Shown: positions 33,908 to 43,219 of the stretch, piece after piece
Layout of the letters: every line of letters begins with the position of its first letter
Position numbering within the stretch: the first letter of the stretch is position 1
NCBI RefSeq assembly: GCF_019355555.1
Contig: NZ_CP072141.1
Span: forward strand, 1,420,001-1,484,000
Length of the DNA stretch: 64,000 nt
Origin: Rhizobium sp. L51/94
Lineage (GTDB): Bacteria > Pseudomonadota > Alphaproteobacteria > Rhizobiales > Rhizobiaceae
Direction of reading: 5' to 3'
The notes under the pieces: model-generated
Database searches by the model: none
The model's input: the letters and a program-made list of their open reading frames with translations, nothing else
What the model was told of the DNA's origin: nothing
Position numbers and translations under genes: made by a program

Positions 33908-34134
33908 AGCATCCACCAGGGTAGGAGTTAGACCTTCGAGCGACTTCGACTGCGAAGAAAGCTGACGATACTTTCCAGCCGGCAATCAATCCTGTCAACG
34001 CCTGAAGGTTTCATTCAAGATATTGGGACAGGTGGCTCGCTGCCACGAGGAAATGCGTCGGCTTCCGACAACGTATCGAATATCCATCGCGTGGCAGATC
34101 GCGATATTATTGAAGTTGCGTTTGCGAAGCTTGC
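33908..34134. other. Intergenic region without an evident gene
   Basis: Between the XRE gene and a leftward miniprotein gene. Some short complementary words (GGCTCGCTGCC region; ATCGCG repeated near 34085-34105) are present but no strong hairpin, promoter or coding sequence. Confidence 0.5.
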
Positions 34135-34248
34135 TTAAAGAACCCGGAGGGCAACCTTTTGCCGCGAGTCGTCGATGCGGCTCAAAATGGTGAATGCAAA
34201 CAGCGTTATGCTGGCAATGAGCGTAGCGCTCAGACCAAGAACAATCAT
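34135..34248 (-). CDS. 37-residue membrane miniprotein
   Basis: A 37-residue protein with one span (MIVLGLSATLIASITLFAFT) followed by a charged tail (ILSRIDDSRQKVALRVL). The ATG at 34248 is preceded by GAGGTAAGAG, a good ribosome site with proper spacing. Without that start the frame extends to 34356, but the upstream part is Arg-rich and unsupported. It lies alone, upstream of and divergent from the che operon. The function is unknown. Confidence 0.6.
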   Translation of the reverse strand: MIVLGLSATLIASITLFAFTILSRIDDSRQKVALRVL

Positions 34249-34657
34249 TGCTCTTACCTCAAAGGGGCGTGGACGTGACTCTGACTTTACAGTTAGGCCG
34301 TCAACCTTGCGTGTGACTTGTGGCTCTACTCTAGCAGCAATAATACTTCGCCGCATAAAAGATTTATTCGAATGCGCTCATCTTCGACGGTGTGTTAACC
34401 TTCAAGCAAGGAATTAACCATAAACATTGAGTTACACGTCGGAATGGGAAGATATTGCTCCTCCCCACCAGGCATGACGCCGCCCCCTCGTACCGGATAT
34501 TGGCCCGGATCTCTCCTAGACAGTTTCAACCTAGATGAACGCGTCGCGCATTGCCGTCGGGTCTCAAGATCCCCAATGCCCGTGCCCCATCGCAGACCGT
34601 TGATATTGAACGATTGCATAATTCCGCTGGGACATTCGTCCCGGCATCGCGGCGGGA
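34249..34657. other. Upstream region of the che operon
   Basis: A 409-base region that should carry the promoter of the long che operon and that of the leftward miniprotein. Near its middle is an A+T-rich element with an imperfect inverted repeat, TTAACCTT (34395-34402) and AAGG with AATTAA (34408-34417). No gene is supported: the open frames here lack ribosome sites. Confidence 0.55.
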
Positions 34658-36292
34658 ATGGTTTTGACACAGGACTCGATACCAGAGCAGGGACAAAGGA
34701 CGCAGGCAGGCAGCCTTCGCGATCGTTTGCGCTTTGCCGGCCTCGATGCCGACCAGTGCGAAGCGCTCCGCCGCCACCGCCCGATGCTCCAGTCGCATCT
34801 GAAAGCGGGCCTGCGCGATCTCTTCCACCGCTTCCAGTCCATGCCCGATGCGGCACGAAATTTCACCAGCGAAGCGCAGCTCGAGCGGCTGCACGATCTG
34901 CAATCGTCCCATTGGGATGTGCTGACGGATGCGCGCTTCGACAGTCTCTATGCCGAGCGGGTCAAAGTCCTCGCTGATTCCGAGAGCAAGATGGGCCTCG
35001 ACCCGCGTTGGCACGTTGCCGGCCATGGTGTCATATTGGAACATCTGCTGGCGGGCGTCATCGGCGATCTCGCCGGTGGTTCGATGTTGCCGGCCGGCAA
35101 GCGCCGTGCCCGGGAATCTGCCGAACTCGTGGCGAGCCTCGTCAGGCTTGTCATGGTCGACGTCGAAATCGCCGTGTCATTGCGCTTCAATGAAATGCGC
35201 ATCCAGCACCAGCGCACCTTGGCAGAGCAGCGCGTCACCGACCAGGCCGAGGCCCGCGCCATCTTCGCCGATGTCATCAGTGGTCTCGGTGAACGTGACC
35301 TGACGGTGCGCGCACCGACCGACGTCCCCGAAGCCTATGCCGAGCTTGTCGCAATGCTCAACACGACGCTCGAAGCCATACAGGGTGAATTCGGTTCGCT
35401 CTCCGCCCGTGTGCAGACGATAGAGACCGCCGCAGACCGCATCGCCGTCGACAGCCGCAGCCTCGATACATCAGCCGCCGACCACGCCGGGCAGTTGATC
35501 GCCAATGCACGGCTTCTGGCCGGGCTGGCAGATCAGGTGCGCGACAATGCTGCGACGACGCGCTCGGCCGAGCGGGAAGCGGTCAAGACGCGCAAGGCCG
35601 CCGAAGACAGTGGCCAGATTGTCGGCGAGGCGATTGCCGCCATGGCTGACATCGAGACCTCCGCCGAAAAGATCGGCCAGATCATCGGCAGCATCGACGA
35701 GATTGCCTTTCAGACCAACCTGCTCGCCCTCAATGCCGGCATCGAGGCAGCCCGGGCCGGGGATTCAGGCCGCGGATTTGCTGTCGTCGCCCAGGAAGTG
35801 CGGGCTCTAGCCCAGCGCTCCGCCGAGGCCGCCCGCGAGATCAAGACACTGGTGACCGGCACCAAGGCGCAGGTCGTTGCCGGCGTCCAGATGGTTGGCC
35901 GCACACAGGATGCCATCGGCGGCATCGTCCTCCAGGTTACCGGTATCAACGACGCCATCTCGGGTATCGCCGATGCGACCGATGCACAGGCAGCCGACCT
36001 TCGCGCGGTCACCGCAGAAGTCGACATGCTGGGCACGAAGGTCGCCGCATCGAGCAGCCTTGCCCGCAGTTCGGGCGATGAGGCCGATCACCTCCACACG
36101 GTGGTGGTCGAGCTCGGCCAGACGATCCGCGAATTCCGCGTGGCGCGCCAGAAGCAGTTTTCCAGCGACAGGGTTGCGCCGGTACGCCCGGACATCAAGC
36201 CCGTCGCACCGCTCGGCGAAGGGGCAGCCGGGGATCACTACGATTTCCCGTTGCGGGTCGCAGGCTTCGGGGGTGACCGGAGTGTTTACTGA
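34658..36292 (+). CDS. icpA: Soluble globin-coupled chemoreceptor, first gene of the che operon (IcpA type)
   Basis: A 544-residue receptor without membrane spans. Residues about 20-175 form a globin-coupled sensor (protoglobin) domain. The proximal heme ligand is probably His85 in [20 protein letters not shown], and [19 protein letters not shown] is the other typical stretch. A coiled linker and a methyl-accepting signalling domain follow. Its tip ([20 protein letters not shown], about 347-366) is fully conserved. Such receptors (HemAT) sense oxygen, so this is likely an aerotaxis receptor feeding CheA. It heads the che operon, as IcpA does in S. meliloti and R. leguminosarum, and lacks the CheR-docking pentapeptide. 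ATG at 34658 has a close GGCGGG; TTG 34664 is a possible alternative. Confidence 0.88.
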   Translation: MVLTQDSIPEQGQRTQAGSLRDRLRFAGLDADQCEALRRHRPMLQSHLKAGLRDLFHRFQSMPDAARNFTSEAQLERLHDLQSSHWDVLTDARFDSLYAERVKVLADSESKMGLDPRWHVAGHGVILEHLLAGVIGDLAGGSMLPAGKRRARESAELVASLVRLVMVDVEIAVSLRFNEMRIQHQRTLAEQRVTDQAEARAIFADVISGLGERDLTVRAPTDVPEAYAELVAMLNTTLEAIQGEFGSLSARVQTIETAADRIAVDSRSLDTSAADHAGQLIANARLLAGLADQVRDNAATTRSAEREAVKTRKAAEDSGQIVGEAIAAMADIETSAEKIGQIIGSIDEIAFQTNLLALNAGIEAARAGDSGRGFAVVAQEVRALAQRSAEAAREIKTLVTGTKAQVVAGVQMVGRTQDAIGGIVLQVTGINDAISGIADATDAQAADLRAVTAEVDMLGTKVAASSSLARSSGDEADHLHTVVVELGQTIREFRVARQKQFSSDRVAPVRPDIKPVAPLGEGAAGDHYDFPLRVAGFGGDRSVY

Positions 36293-36352
36293 CGATCGCA
36301 CCTCTCGGCCGCATGCGTCGAAGACAGAATTCAACCGACAAGGAAGGCAGTA

Positions 36353-36649
36353 ATGGCAGCGAAGAAGGCAGACAAAAAGATCAGCCTGGTGGCAGTGCTG
36401 GACCTCAACGAGGCCTCGACGCTCCGCAGCAAGCTCATGGGGCTACGTGGAAACAATGTTGTGGTCGACGCCTCCGGCGTCGAACGGGTCGGCGCCCTCT
36501 GCGTCCAGGTGATCATGGCTGCTGCCAAGACCTGGGAAGAGGACAAGCTTTCCTTCACCTTTTCGAAGGTGTCGGATGCATTTCAGAAAACCATGCAGCT
36601 GATCGGGGTCAACATAGATCACCTGCTCGCAAAGGAGATCCGGCAATGA
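36353..36649 (+). CDS. cheS: CheS, STAS-domain partner of CheA
   Basis: A 98-residue STAS-like protein between icpA and cheY1, the place and size of S. meliloti CheS (97 residues). There CheS binds CheA and speeds loss of phosphate from CheY1, which acts as phosphate sink. The sequence shows the STAS fold pattern: a beta strand VAVLDLNEAS, then TLRSKLMGLRGNNVVVDASG with the core strand and loop, then RVGALCVQVIMAAAKTWEED. The canonical phosphorylatable Ser of anti-sigma antagonists would lie in the DASGVERVG loop. It ends in ATGA, overlapping the cheY1 start by four bases. Confidence 0.85.
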   Translation: MAAKKADKKISLVAVLDLNEASTLRSKLMGLRGNNVVVDASGVERVGALCVQVIMAAAKTWEEDKLSFTFSKVSDAFQKTMQLIGVNIDHLLAKEIRQ

Positions 36650-37011
36650 AGAAAAAAGTGCTCACCGTGGATGATTCACGGACAATTCGAAACATGCTGC
36701 TCGTCACCCTCAACAATGCCGGTTTCGAAACGATCCAGGCAGAGGACGGCATCGAAGGCCTGGAAGTGCTGGAAGGCGCCAATCCTGACGTCATCGTCAC
36801 CGACATCAACATGCCGCGTCTCGACGGTTTTGGCTTCATCGAAGGTGTCCGCCGCAACGAAAAGTTCCGCGCCATCCCGATCCTGGTGCTGACGACGGAA
36901 AGCGACGCGGAAAAGAAAAACCGCGCACGCCAGGCCGGCGCCACCGGCTGGATCGTCAAGCCCTTCGACCCGGTCAAACTGATCGATGCTATCGAGCGTG
37001 TAACCGCTTAA
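36646..37011 (+). CDS. cheY1: Response regulator CheY1
   Basis: A 121-residue single receiver domain. Acidic pair Asp9/Asp10 (VDDSRTIRNML), phosphorylated Asp53 (VTDINMPRLDG), Thr83 (LTTES) and Lys105 (IVKPFDP) are in place. In rhizobia with two CheY proteins, CheY1 is a phosphate sink that drains CheA through CheY2-P back-transfer and does not itself bind the motor strongly. The ATG at 36646 overlaps the CheS stop, so translation is coupled. AAGGAGAT lies seven bases before the start. Position between cheS and cheA matches the rhizobial operon exactly. Confidence 0.94.
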   Translation: MKKKVLTVDDSRTIRNMLLVTLNNAGFETIQAEDGIEGLEVLEGANPDVIVTDINMPRLDGFGFIEGVRRNEKFRAIPILVLTTESDAEKKNRARQAGATGWIVKPFDPVKLIDAIERVTA

Positions 37012-37026
37012 TTAGGATTTCTTCCG

Positions 37027-39294
37027 ATGGATATGAACGAAATCAAAGAGATTTTTTTCCAAGAGTGCGAAGAACAGCTCGCCGAACTGGAATCGGGTCT
37101 TCTGAAGTTGAATGATGGCGACCGCGATCCGGAAACCGTCAATGCCGTCTTTCGTGCCGTTCATTCCATCAAGGGTGGGGCAGGGGCTTTCGGTCTCGAA
37201 GACCTTGTTGCCTTCGCCCACGTTTTCGAGACGACGCTCGATTGCGTCCGCTCCAACAAGCTTGAGCCGAACCAGGACGTTCTGAAGGTCATGCTGAAGG
37301 CGGCCGATGTGCTCGCCGACCTCACCAACGTCGCCCGCGACGGCGGTACCGTCGACCAGAGCAGAAGCCGTGGCCTCGTCAAGGAACTCGAAGCACTGGC
37401 TCAGGGGGTCATGCCCTCCGCCTCGTCGCACCATCACGAGGCACCCGCGCCCAAATCTGTCGCGGTTGCTGCTCCCGTTGCTGCGCCCGCACCGAGCGAC
37501 GACAGCGGCTTCCAGCCTGTGCCCTTTACCTTCGACGAGTTCGACGGCGCCGAGGACGTAGTGGCCGAGCTGCCGCAATACGATATCAGCTTCAAGCCTC
37601 GCAACGAGCTATATGCCAAGGGCAACGACGCGACGCTCCTGCTGCGCGACCTGTCGCGACTAGGCGAGATGAGCATCCGCTGCAACATGCAGACGCTCCC
37701 CGCCTTGCAGGATCTCGATGCGGAAGGCGCCTATTTCAGCTGGACGATCTCGATCAAGACCGATAGGGGCGAAGACGCGGTCCGTACCGTATTCGAATTT
37801 GCCGAATGGGACTGCGAACTGGAGATCAAGGTCGCTGAAGATCTCGACGCAGCCGTCTCGGCGGAAGAACTTCCGATGATACCGGTGCCGTTCGATCTCT
37901 CGTCGCTTGATGACGACGTTGCACCCGCAGACGATGAAGTGGCGTCCACGCCGGCCGCCGCCGCTGTCATGGCTGCGGACACCGCAAGCAATGTCACGCC
38001 CATCGCCTCGGCCGCTGCCCGCGCTGAAAAGAGGGAGCCGCCGGCCGCCGCTGCGAATGCAGCCGGTGCCAACAGCACCGTCGCCGCCGGCCAGACCATC
38101 CGCGTCGACCTCGACCGCGTCGACAGGCTGATCAATCTCGTCGGCGAACTGGTCATCAACCAGGCAATGCTGTCACAGAGCGTCGTCGAGAACGACAGCA
38201 ACGGCACATCGTCGATCAATATGGGCCTCGAGGAGCTGCAGCAGCTCACCCGCGAGATCCAGGACTCGGTCATGGCGATCCGCGCCCAGCCGGTCAAGCC
38301 GGTGTTCCAGCGCATGTCGCGTATCGTCCGCGAAATCGCCGACATGACCGGCAAGCAGATCCGTCTCGTCACCGAGGGGGAAAATACCGAAGTCGACAAG
38401 ACGGTTATCGACAAGCTCGCCGAGCCGCTGACCCACATGATCCGCAACGCCGTCGACCACGGCGTCGAGAGCCCGGAAAAGCGCATTGCGCTCGGCAAGA
38501 ACCCCGAGGGCACCGTCCGCCTGACGGCCAAGCACCGCTCCGGTCGCATCCTGATCGAACTGGCCGACGATGGCGCCGGCATCAATCGCGAACGTGTCCG
38601 CCAGAAGGCTATCGAGAACGAGCTGATCCCGTCCGACGCCAATCTGACGGACGAGGAAATCGACAACCTGATCTTCCTTCCAGGCTTCTCGACTGCCGAC
38701 AAGATCTCCGACATCTCCGGTCGCGGCGTCGGCATGGACGTGGTCAAGCGCTCCATCCAGGCCTTGGGCGGCCGTATCAACATCACGTCCAAGCCGGGCC
38801 ACGGCTCCGTCTTCACGATGAGCCTGCCGCTGACCCTCGCAGTCCTCGATGGCATGGTGGTGACTGTTGCCGGCCAGACCCTCGTCGTGCCCTTGACCGC
38901 TATCGTCGAAACCCTGCAGCCGGAAGCCGCCGCCATCCACTCCTTCGGCGCCAACCATCGCCTGATCTCGATCCGCAATTCCTTCTGCCCACTGATCGAC
39001 GTCGGCCGCATCCTGAACTTCCGTGCCACCCAGGCCAACCCGGTCGAGGGCGTCGCACTGCTGGTGGAATCGGAAGGCGGAGGGCAGCGCGCGCTCATGG
39101 TCGATGCCATCCAGGGCCAGCGCCAGGTCGTCATCAAGAGCCTCGAGGCCAACTACACCCATGTCCCGGGTATCGCGGCAGCGACAATCCTCGGCGACGG
39201 TCGCGTGGCCTTGATCCTGGACGTCGATGCCGTCGTGGCGGCTTCGCGCGGCCAGGCACTGAAGGCCGAGATGTCCTACGCGGCGGCGGGGTAA
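37027..39294 (+). CDS. cheA: Chemotaxis histidine kinase CheA
   Basis: A 755-residue kinase with all five domains. P1 contains phosphorylated His46 in FRAVHSIKGGAGAFG. An acidic/proline-rich linker leads to P2 (about 175-280). P3 dimerises (about 370-430). P4 ATPase has N-box HMIRNAVDHGVESPEKR, G1 ADDGAGI and G2 SGRGVGMDVVKRS. P5 (about 620-755) couples to receptors and CheW (GMVVTVAGQTLVVPLTAIVE). Long Ala/Pro linkers (about 300-360) are typical of alphaproteobacterial CheA. It passes phosphate to CheY1, CheY2 and CheB encoded beside it. The start at 37027 has a weak site (TTAGGA). Confidence 0.97.
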   Translation: MDMNEIKEIFFQECEEQLAELESGLLKLNDGDRDPETVNAVFRAVHSIKGGAGAFGLEDLVAFAHVFETTLDCVRSNKLEPNQDVLKVMLKAADVLADLTNVARDGGTVDQSRSRGLVKELEALAQGVMPSASSHHHEAPAPKSVAVAAPVAAPAPSDDSGFQPVPFTFDEFDGAEDVVAELPQYDISFKPRNELYAKGNDATLLLRDLSRLGEMSIRCNMQTLPALQDLDAEGAYFSWTISIKTDRGEDAVRTVFEFAEWDCELEIKVAEDLDAAVSAEELPMIPVPFDLSSLDDDVAPADDEVASTPAAAAVMAADTASNVTPIASAAARAEKREPPAAAANAAGANSTVAAGQTIRVDLDRVDRLINLVGELVINQAMLSQSVVENDSNGTSSINMGLEELQQLTREIQDSVMAIRAQPVKPVFQRMSRIVREIADMTGKQIRLVTEGENTEVDKTVIDKLAEPLTHMIRNAVDHGVESPEKRIALGKNPEGTVRLTAKHRSGRILIELADDGAGINRERVRQKAIENELIPSDANLTDEEIDNLIFLPGFSTADKISDISGRGVGMDVVKRSIQALGGRINITSKPGHGSVFTMSLPLTLAVLDGMVVTVAGQTLVVPLTAIVETLQPEAAAIHSFGANHRLISIRNSFCPLIDVGRILNFRATQANPVEGVALLVESEGGGQRALMVDAIQGQRQVVIKSLEANYTHVPGIAAATILGDGRVALILDVDAVVAASRGQALKAEMSYAAAG

Positions 39295-39298
39295 GATC

Positions 39299-39766
39299 AT
39301 GTCCCAACCGCTCAAGGCTGCAGCACAAGGTATGCGCGAACTGATCGCCTTCCGCATCGGCGATCAGGAATTCTGCATCAATGTCATGTCGGTACGAGAG
39401 ATCCGCGGCTGGACGCCGGCAACGGGGATCCCGTACGCTCCACCCTATGTCCTCGGTGTCATCAATCTGCGCGGCGTCGTGCTGCCGATCATGGACCTGT
39501 CCGCCCGCCTCGGCATGCGGCCGTCCGAACCGAGCGTCCGCCACGTTATCATCGTGACGCAGGTGAGAAGGCACACGGTCGGCCTGCTGGTCGAGGCCGT
39601 CTCCGACATTCTGACGATCAACGAAGACATCATCCAGCCGACGCCTGAAATGGCGTCCGACCTGCAGAAGCAGTTCGCCCGCGGGATCTTGTCGATCGAT
39701 CGTCGGATGATCTGCCTGATCGAACTCGAAACCCTGTTCCCCGACATCGAAAGCCAAGCAGCATGA
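39299..39766 (+). CDS. cheW: Chemotaxis adaptor CheW
   Basis: A 155-residue CheW, the SH3-like adaptor that links receptors to CheA. LIAFRIGDQEFCINVMSVRE, then PYVLGVINLRGVVLPIMDLS and RHVIIVTQVRRHTVGLLVEA are the conserved beta strands. The gene lies five bases after cheA and its stop overlaps cheR, matching S. meliloti order. A GGGGTAAG site precedes the ATG. Presence inside this operon is informative, since Agrobacterium-type operons lack it (from memory). Confidence 0.95.
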   Translation: MSQPLKAAAQGMRELIAFRIGDQEFCINVMSVREIRGWTPATGIPYAPPYVLGVINLRGVVLPIMDLSARLGMRPSEPSVRHVIIVTQVRRHTVGLLVEAVSDILTINEDIIQPTPEMASDLQKQFARGILSIDRRMICLIELETLFPDIESQAA

Positions 39767-40671
39767 GTGTTATGGGATTTGCAGAAAGCCGGCAGTCGCC
39801 CGATGAAGTCCTTGCCAGTGGTGAATATCCGCTGACACGCCGGGACCTGATGGAAGTCGCCGCGATGATTTACGCAGATGCCGGTATTTCGCTCAACGAG
39901 ACCAAGGCATCGCTCGTTTACTCACGGCTGTCGAAGCATATCCGCAATCTCGGCATTTCCGGCTTTCGCGAATATTGTCAGCTCGTGTCGTCGCCTGCCG
40001 GAGCTGCTGCCCGCAGGGAAATGCTGTCGCACCTGACCACCAATTTCACCCGCTTCTTCCGCGAAAATCATCACTTCGACCATCTGCGCACAGAAGTGTT
40101 GCCGGGCCTGCTCGCCCGTGCCAAGGCCGGCGGCCGGGTGCGGATATGGTCGGCAGCCAGTTCAGACGGTCAGGAGCCCTATTCGATCGCGCTCACCGTA
40201 CTGTCGTTGATGCCGAACGCCGCGGATTACGATTTCCGGATCCTGGCGACCGACATCGACCCGAAGATCTTGGCTATCGCACGCACCGGCGCCTATGACG
40301 AAGCGGCTCTCGAGACGGTCTCGCCTGCGATGCGCAAGCAATGGTTCCAGGAAGTCGAGATCCAGGGCCGCAGGAAGTTCCAGGTCGACGATCGCGTCAA
40401 GCGGCTGGTCACCTACAACGAATTGAACCTGATGGCACAATGGCCGTTCAAGGGCAATTTCGACGTCATTTTCTGCCGCAACGTCGTCATCTACTTCGAC
40501 GAGCCGACCCAGGTGAAAATCTGGCAGCGCTTCGCCGGTCTTCTGCCGGACAAGGGGCATCTTTATATCGGCCACTCCGAGCGCGTGTCCGGCCCGGCCA
40601 AGGACGTCTTCGACAATATCGGCATCACCACCTACCGCTATATCGGCAAAGGCGCGGGGAACAAGTCATGA
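39763..40671 (+). CDS. cheR: Chemoreceptor methyltransferase CheR
   Basis: A 302-residue S-adenosylmethionine-dependent enzyme that methylates receptor Glu residues. The N-terminal helical domain (about 20-90) shows [20 protein letters not shown]. The SAM-binding segment [20 protein letters not shown] is near residue 125. Catalytic-domain landmarks [20 protein letters not shown] and [20 protein letters not shown] follow. The start overlaps the CheW stop by four bases. It acts with CheB in adaptation of the receptors encoded at 34658 and 12340. Confidence 0.96.
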   Translation: MSVMGFAESRQSPDEVLASGEYPLTRRDLMEVAAMIYADAGISLNETKASLVYSRLSKHIRNLGISGFREYCQLVSSPAGAAARREMLSHLTTNFTRFFRENHHFDHLRTEVLPGLLARAKAGGRVRIWSAASSDGQEPYSIALTVLSLMPNAADYDFRILATDIDPKILAIARTGAYDEAALETVSPAMRKQWFQEVEIQGRRKFQVDDRVKRLVTYNELNLMAQWPFKGNFDVIFCRNVVIYFDEPTQVKIWQRFAGLLPDKGHLYIGHSERVSGPAKDVFDNIGITTYRYIGKGAGNKS

Positions 40672-41714
40672 GCGCTCCGGCCCGCGTCCTTGTCGTTGAT
40701 GACTCCGCCACCATGCGGGGTCTGATCACGGCGATCCTCAGTTCCGATCCCGGGGTCAACGTCGTTGGCCAGGCGAGCGATGCCCTGGAGGCCCGTGCCG
40801 CCATCAAGGAACTCAATCCCGACGTCATCACGCTCGACATCGAGATGCCGAACATGAACGGCCTGGAGTTCCTCGAGAAGATCATGAAGCTTAGGCCGAT
40901 GCCGGTGATCATGGTATCGACCATGACACACCGGGGCGCCGAGGCGAGCCTCGCGGCACTGGAGATCGGCGCCTTCGATTGCGTCGGCAAACCTGTCGCC
41001 GGCGAGCGTAACCCCTTCGGCGATCTCGTCGAAAAAGTGAAGGCTGCGGCCCGCTCGCAGCGCCAGTTTGCCAGCCAGGCGGCCCGCCAGGCTCCGGTAA
41101 CGCCAACTGCCGTCGCCGACTTCCGGGTCGGCCGGAAGATCGTTGCCATCGGCTCGTCGACAGGTGGTGTAGAGGCGCTGATCGCCGTCCTGCAGAAATT
41201 CCCGGCAAACTGTCCGCCGACCGTTATTACCCAGCACATGCCGCAGACCTTCACCAAAAGCTTTGCCGAGCGGCTGAACCGTCTCTGCGCACCGGTGGTG
41301 CAGGAAGCGACTGACGGTGCACGGCTGGAGATCGGCAAGATCTATCTCGCACCCGGTGGCGAGCGTCATCTGCAGGTCGCCAGTGCCTCGGCGCCGCATT
41401 GCCGTCTGATCGACCGCGATCCGGTAAACGGTCATCGGCCCTCCGTAGACGTTCTGTTCGATTCGGTTGCAGAACTGGCCGGGCGCAACGCCGTGGGTGT
41501 GATCCTGACCGGGATGGGTCGTGACGGGGCCGCAGGTTTACTAAAAATGCGCCATGCTGGTGCAAGAACCATCGGACAGAACGAAAAAACCTGCGTTGTT
41601 TACGGAATGCCAAGAGTTGCACACGAACTTGGCGCGGTTGAGCAGCAGCTTGCACTGTCTGCCATCGGTGACGAAATATTGAAAATGACAGCCGCCCGAA
41701 AGGAGAGCGAATAA
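40668..41714 (+). CDS. cheB: Chemotaxis response regulator / protein-glutamate methylesterase CheB
   Basis: A 348-residue two-domain protein. The receiver domain (1-120) has Asp11/Asp12 and phospho-accepting Asp57 in [12 protein letters not shown]. The methylesterase domain (about 155-348) has the catalytic triad in its usual places: Ser in [12 protein letters not shown] (about 163), His in [10 protein letters not shown] (about 190) and Asp in [10 protein letters not shown] (about 286). Phosphorylation by CheA activates demethylation of receptors. ATGA overlap with cheR at the start and one-base overlap with cheY2 at the end show tight translational coupling. Confidence 0.96.
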   Translation: MSAPARVLVVDDSATMRGLITAILSSDPGVNVVGQASDALEARAAIKELNPDVITLDIEMPNMNGLEFLEKIMKLRPMPVIMVSTMTHRGAEASLAALEIGAFDCVGKPVAGERNPFGDLVEKVKAAARSQRQFASQAARQAPVTPTAVADFRVGRKIVAIGSSTGGVEALIAVLQKFPANCPPTVITQHMPQTFTKSFAERLNRLCAPVVQEATDGARLEIGKIYLAPGGERHLQVASASAPHCRLIDRDPVNGHRPSVDVLFDSVAELAGRNAVGVILTGMGRDGAAGLLKMRHAGARTIGQNEKTCVVYGMPRVAHELGAVEQQLALSAIGDEILKMTAARKESE

Positions 41715-42103
41715 TGTCTCTTGCGGAGAAAATCAAAGTCCTGATCGTTGATGATCAGGTCACCAGCCGCCTACTCTTGAGTGATGCCTTGACCCAACTC
41801 GGCTTCAAGCAAATCACGTCGGCTGGCGACGGCGAACAGGGGATGAAGATCATGGCGCAGCAGCCCCATCATCTTGTCATCTCTGACTTCAACATGCCGA
41901 AGATGGACGGCCTGGGCTTGCTCCAGGCGGTCCGGACGAATCCGGCCACCAAGAAAGCCGCGTTCATCATCCTGACCGCGCAGGGCGACCGTGCCCTGGT
42001 GCAGAAGGCGGCGGCCCTGGGTGCAAACAACGTTCTCGCCAAGCCCTTTACCATCGAGAAGATGAAGGCGGCTATCGAGGCTGTGTTTGGAGCCCTGAAA
42101 TGA
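41714..42103 (+). CDS. cheY2: Response regulator CheY2 (motor-binding)
   Basis: A 129-residue receiver domain with Asp13/Asp14, Asp58 ([11 protein letters not shown]), Thr88 (ILTAQG) and Lys110 (LAKPF). In S. meliloti the second CheY is the one that slows the motor; with two CheY proteins and no CheZ gene here, the same division is likely. AGGAGAG lies nine bases before the ATG, inside the end of cheB. It overlaps CheD by four bases. Confidence 0.94.
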   Translation: MSLAEKIKVLIVDDQVTSRLLLSDALTQLGFKQITSAGDGEQGMKIMAQQPHHLVISDFNMPKMDGLGLLQAVRTNPATKKAAFIILTAQGDRALVQKAAALGANNVLAKPFTIEKMKAAIEAVFGALK

Positions 42104-42654
42104 TCACCGAGGGTGCAGTCCGGCGCGTGCACATCATACAAGGCGAGTACAAGGTTCTCAGCGACCCGGATGCGGTGCTGTCGACCATTCTCGGCTCGTG
42201 CGTGGCTGCATGTTTGCGTGATCCTGTCGCCGGTGTCGGCGGCATGAACCACTTTCTGTTGCCGGGCAATGCCGGCTCGCCGATGACCGGCGGAGATGCG
42301 ACGCGCTATGGCGTCCATCTCATGGAATTGCTGATCAACGGGCTCCTTAAGCAGGGAGCCCGCCGCGATCGGCTGGAAGCCAAGATATTTGGGGGTGCGA
42401 AGACGATTGCGACCTTCTCGAATGTCGGCGAACAGAATGCCGCATTTGCCGTGCAGTTCCTGCGTGACGAAGGCATTCGTGTCGTCGGCTCCAGCACGGG
42501 GGGCGACCACGGGCGCAAGGTTGAATTCTGGCCGGTATCGGGTCGGGCGCGGCAATATCCGCTGACCGGTGCCGAAACCAAGAAGACGGTCGATCTTGAG
42601 CGCCGTCCGGTCGTTGCAGCCAGGCCTGTCGAAAACACGGTCGAATTCTTTTGA
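42100..42654 (+). CDS. cheD: Chemoreceptor glutamine deamidase CheD
   Basis: A 184-residue CheD, which deamidates specific receptor Gln residues to Glu and tunes receptor methylation. Catalytic Cys34 in [13 protein letters not shown] and His51 in GGMNHFLLP are present, and the typical [10 protein letters not shown] and [20 protein letters not shown] stretches follow. It starts in an ATGA overlap with cheY2. The C-terminal extension after about 160 is Pro/Arg-rich and not conserved in known structures. Confidence 0.93.
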   Translation: MITEGAVRRVHIIQGEYKVLSDPDAVLSTILGSCVAACLRDPVAGVGGMNHFLLPGNAGSPMTGGDATRYGVHLMELLINGLLKQGARRDRLEAKIFGGAKTIATFSNVGEQNAAFAVQFLRDEGIRVVGSSTGGDHGRKVEFWPVSGRARQYPLTGAETKKTVDLERRPVVAARPVENTVEFF

Positions 42655-42670
42655 AAAGCGAGGTCTACTC

Positions 42671-43057
42671 ATGAACGCTATCTCGTCTACGGAGGCTTCG
42701 ACTGTCGAGGAGGCGCTGCCCGCCATCCTCATGCGGATAGTTTCTGAGTTGCATGACGTCGCCTACCTGATCGAGCGCATCGAGCCGCAACTGCTGGAAC
42801 TGAAAGGCATCGACGCGCAGTCGCCGGATTCCATGAAGGTCATGCAGGGCATCGATCTCGCCGTGCAGAAAACCCGCGGCATCGCCGAGTTCATCGATAC
42901 CTTTACGGCTGAAATTCCGGAAGCGTGGATCGTCGACGTCGCGACCGCACTGAGCCTGGTGAAGCTCTCCGAAATGCAAAGGGCCCTCGGCGGCGGCGTT
43001 CGTCACGGCCATTCGCAGCCGCTAAGTAAGGCTGCCGGCGACTTCGACTTCTTCTAG
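42671..43057 (+). CDS. cheT: CheT-like conserved protein, last gene of the che operon
   Basis: A 128-residue protein in the position of S. meliloti cheT. It is mostly helical (LPAILMRIVSELHDVAYLIE, then RIEPQLLELKGIDAQ) and resembles no enzyme. In the S. meliloti system CheT is needed for normal chemotaxis and, from memory, has a CheZ-like weak resemblance without a proven phosphatase role. GAGG lies nine bases before the ATG. It is followed by a 162-base gap and fliF. Naming is by position and size, so the symbol is tentative. Confidence 0.75.
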   Translation: MNAISSTEASTVEEALPAILMRIVSELHDVAYLIERIEPQLLELKGIDAQSPDSMKVMQGIDLAVQKTRGIAEFIDTFTAEIPEAWIVDVATALSLVKLSEMQRALGGGVRHGHSQPLSKAAGDFDFF

Positions 43058-43219
43058 TCGCCACGCAAATCGAAACGCAAGACGCGGTCTTCCGCGGCTT
43101 ACTCCGAGCCCACGCGACCCCCGACCGCGTTGGAAGAAACGCTCGCGCAAGCTTCGCTGCCTATCTTCGCTGCAGGGCACAAAGCCAGTTTGGTCTTTGA
43201 CGAAGCGTGCGAGAACAGA

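Noticed and set aside
37731..39152. 473-codon minus-strand open frame over cheA
   Set aside because: Antisense shadow of the CheA kinase domains; no motif and unusual Met/Ser/Arg content.
43130..43219. Upstream in-frame start for fliF
   Set aside because: The additional 30 residues are not typical of FliF and no ribosome site precedes them; the ATG at 43220 begins the family-like N-terminus.
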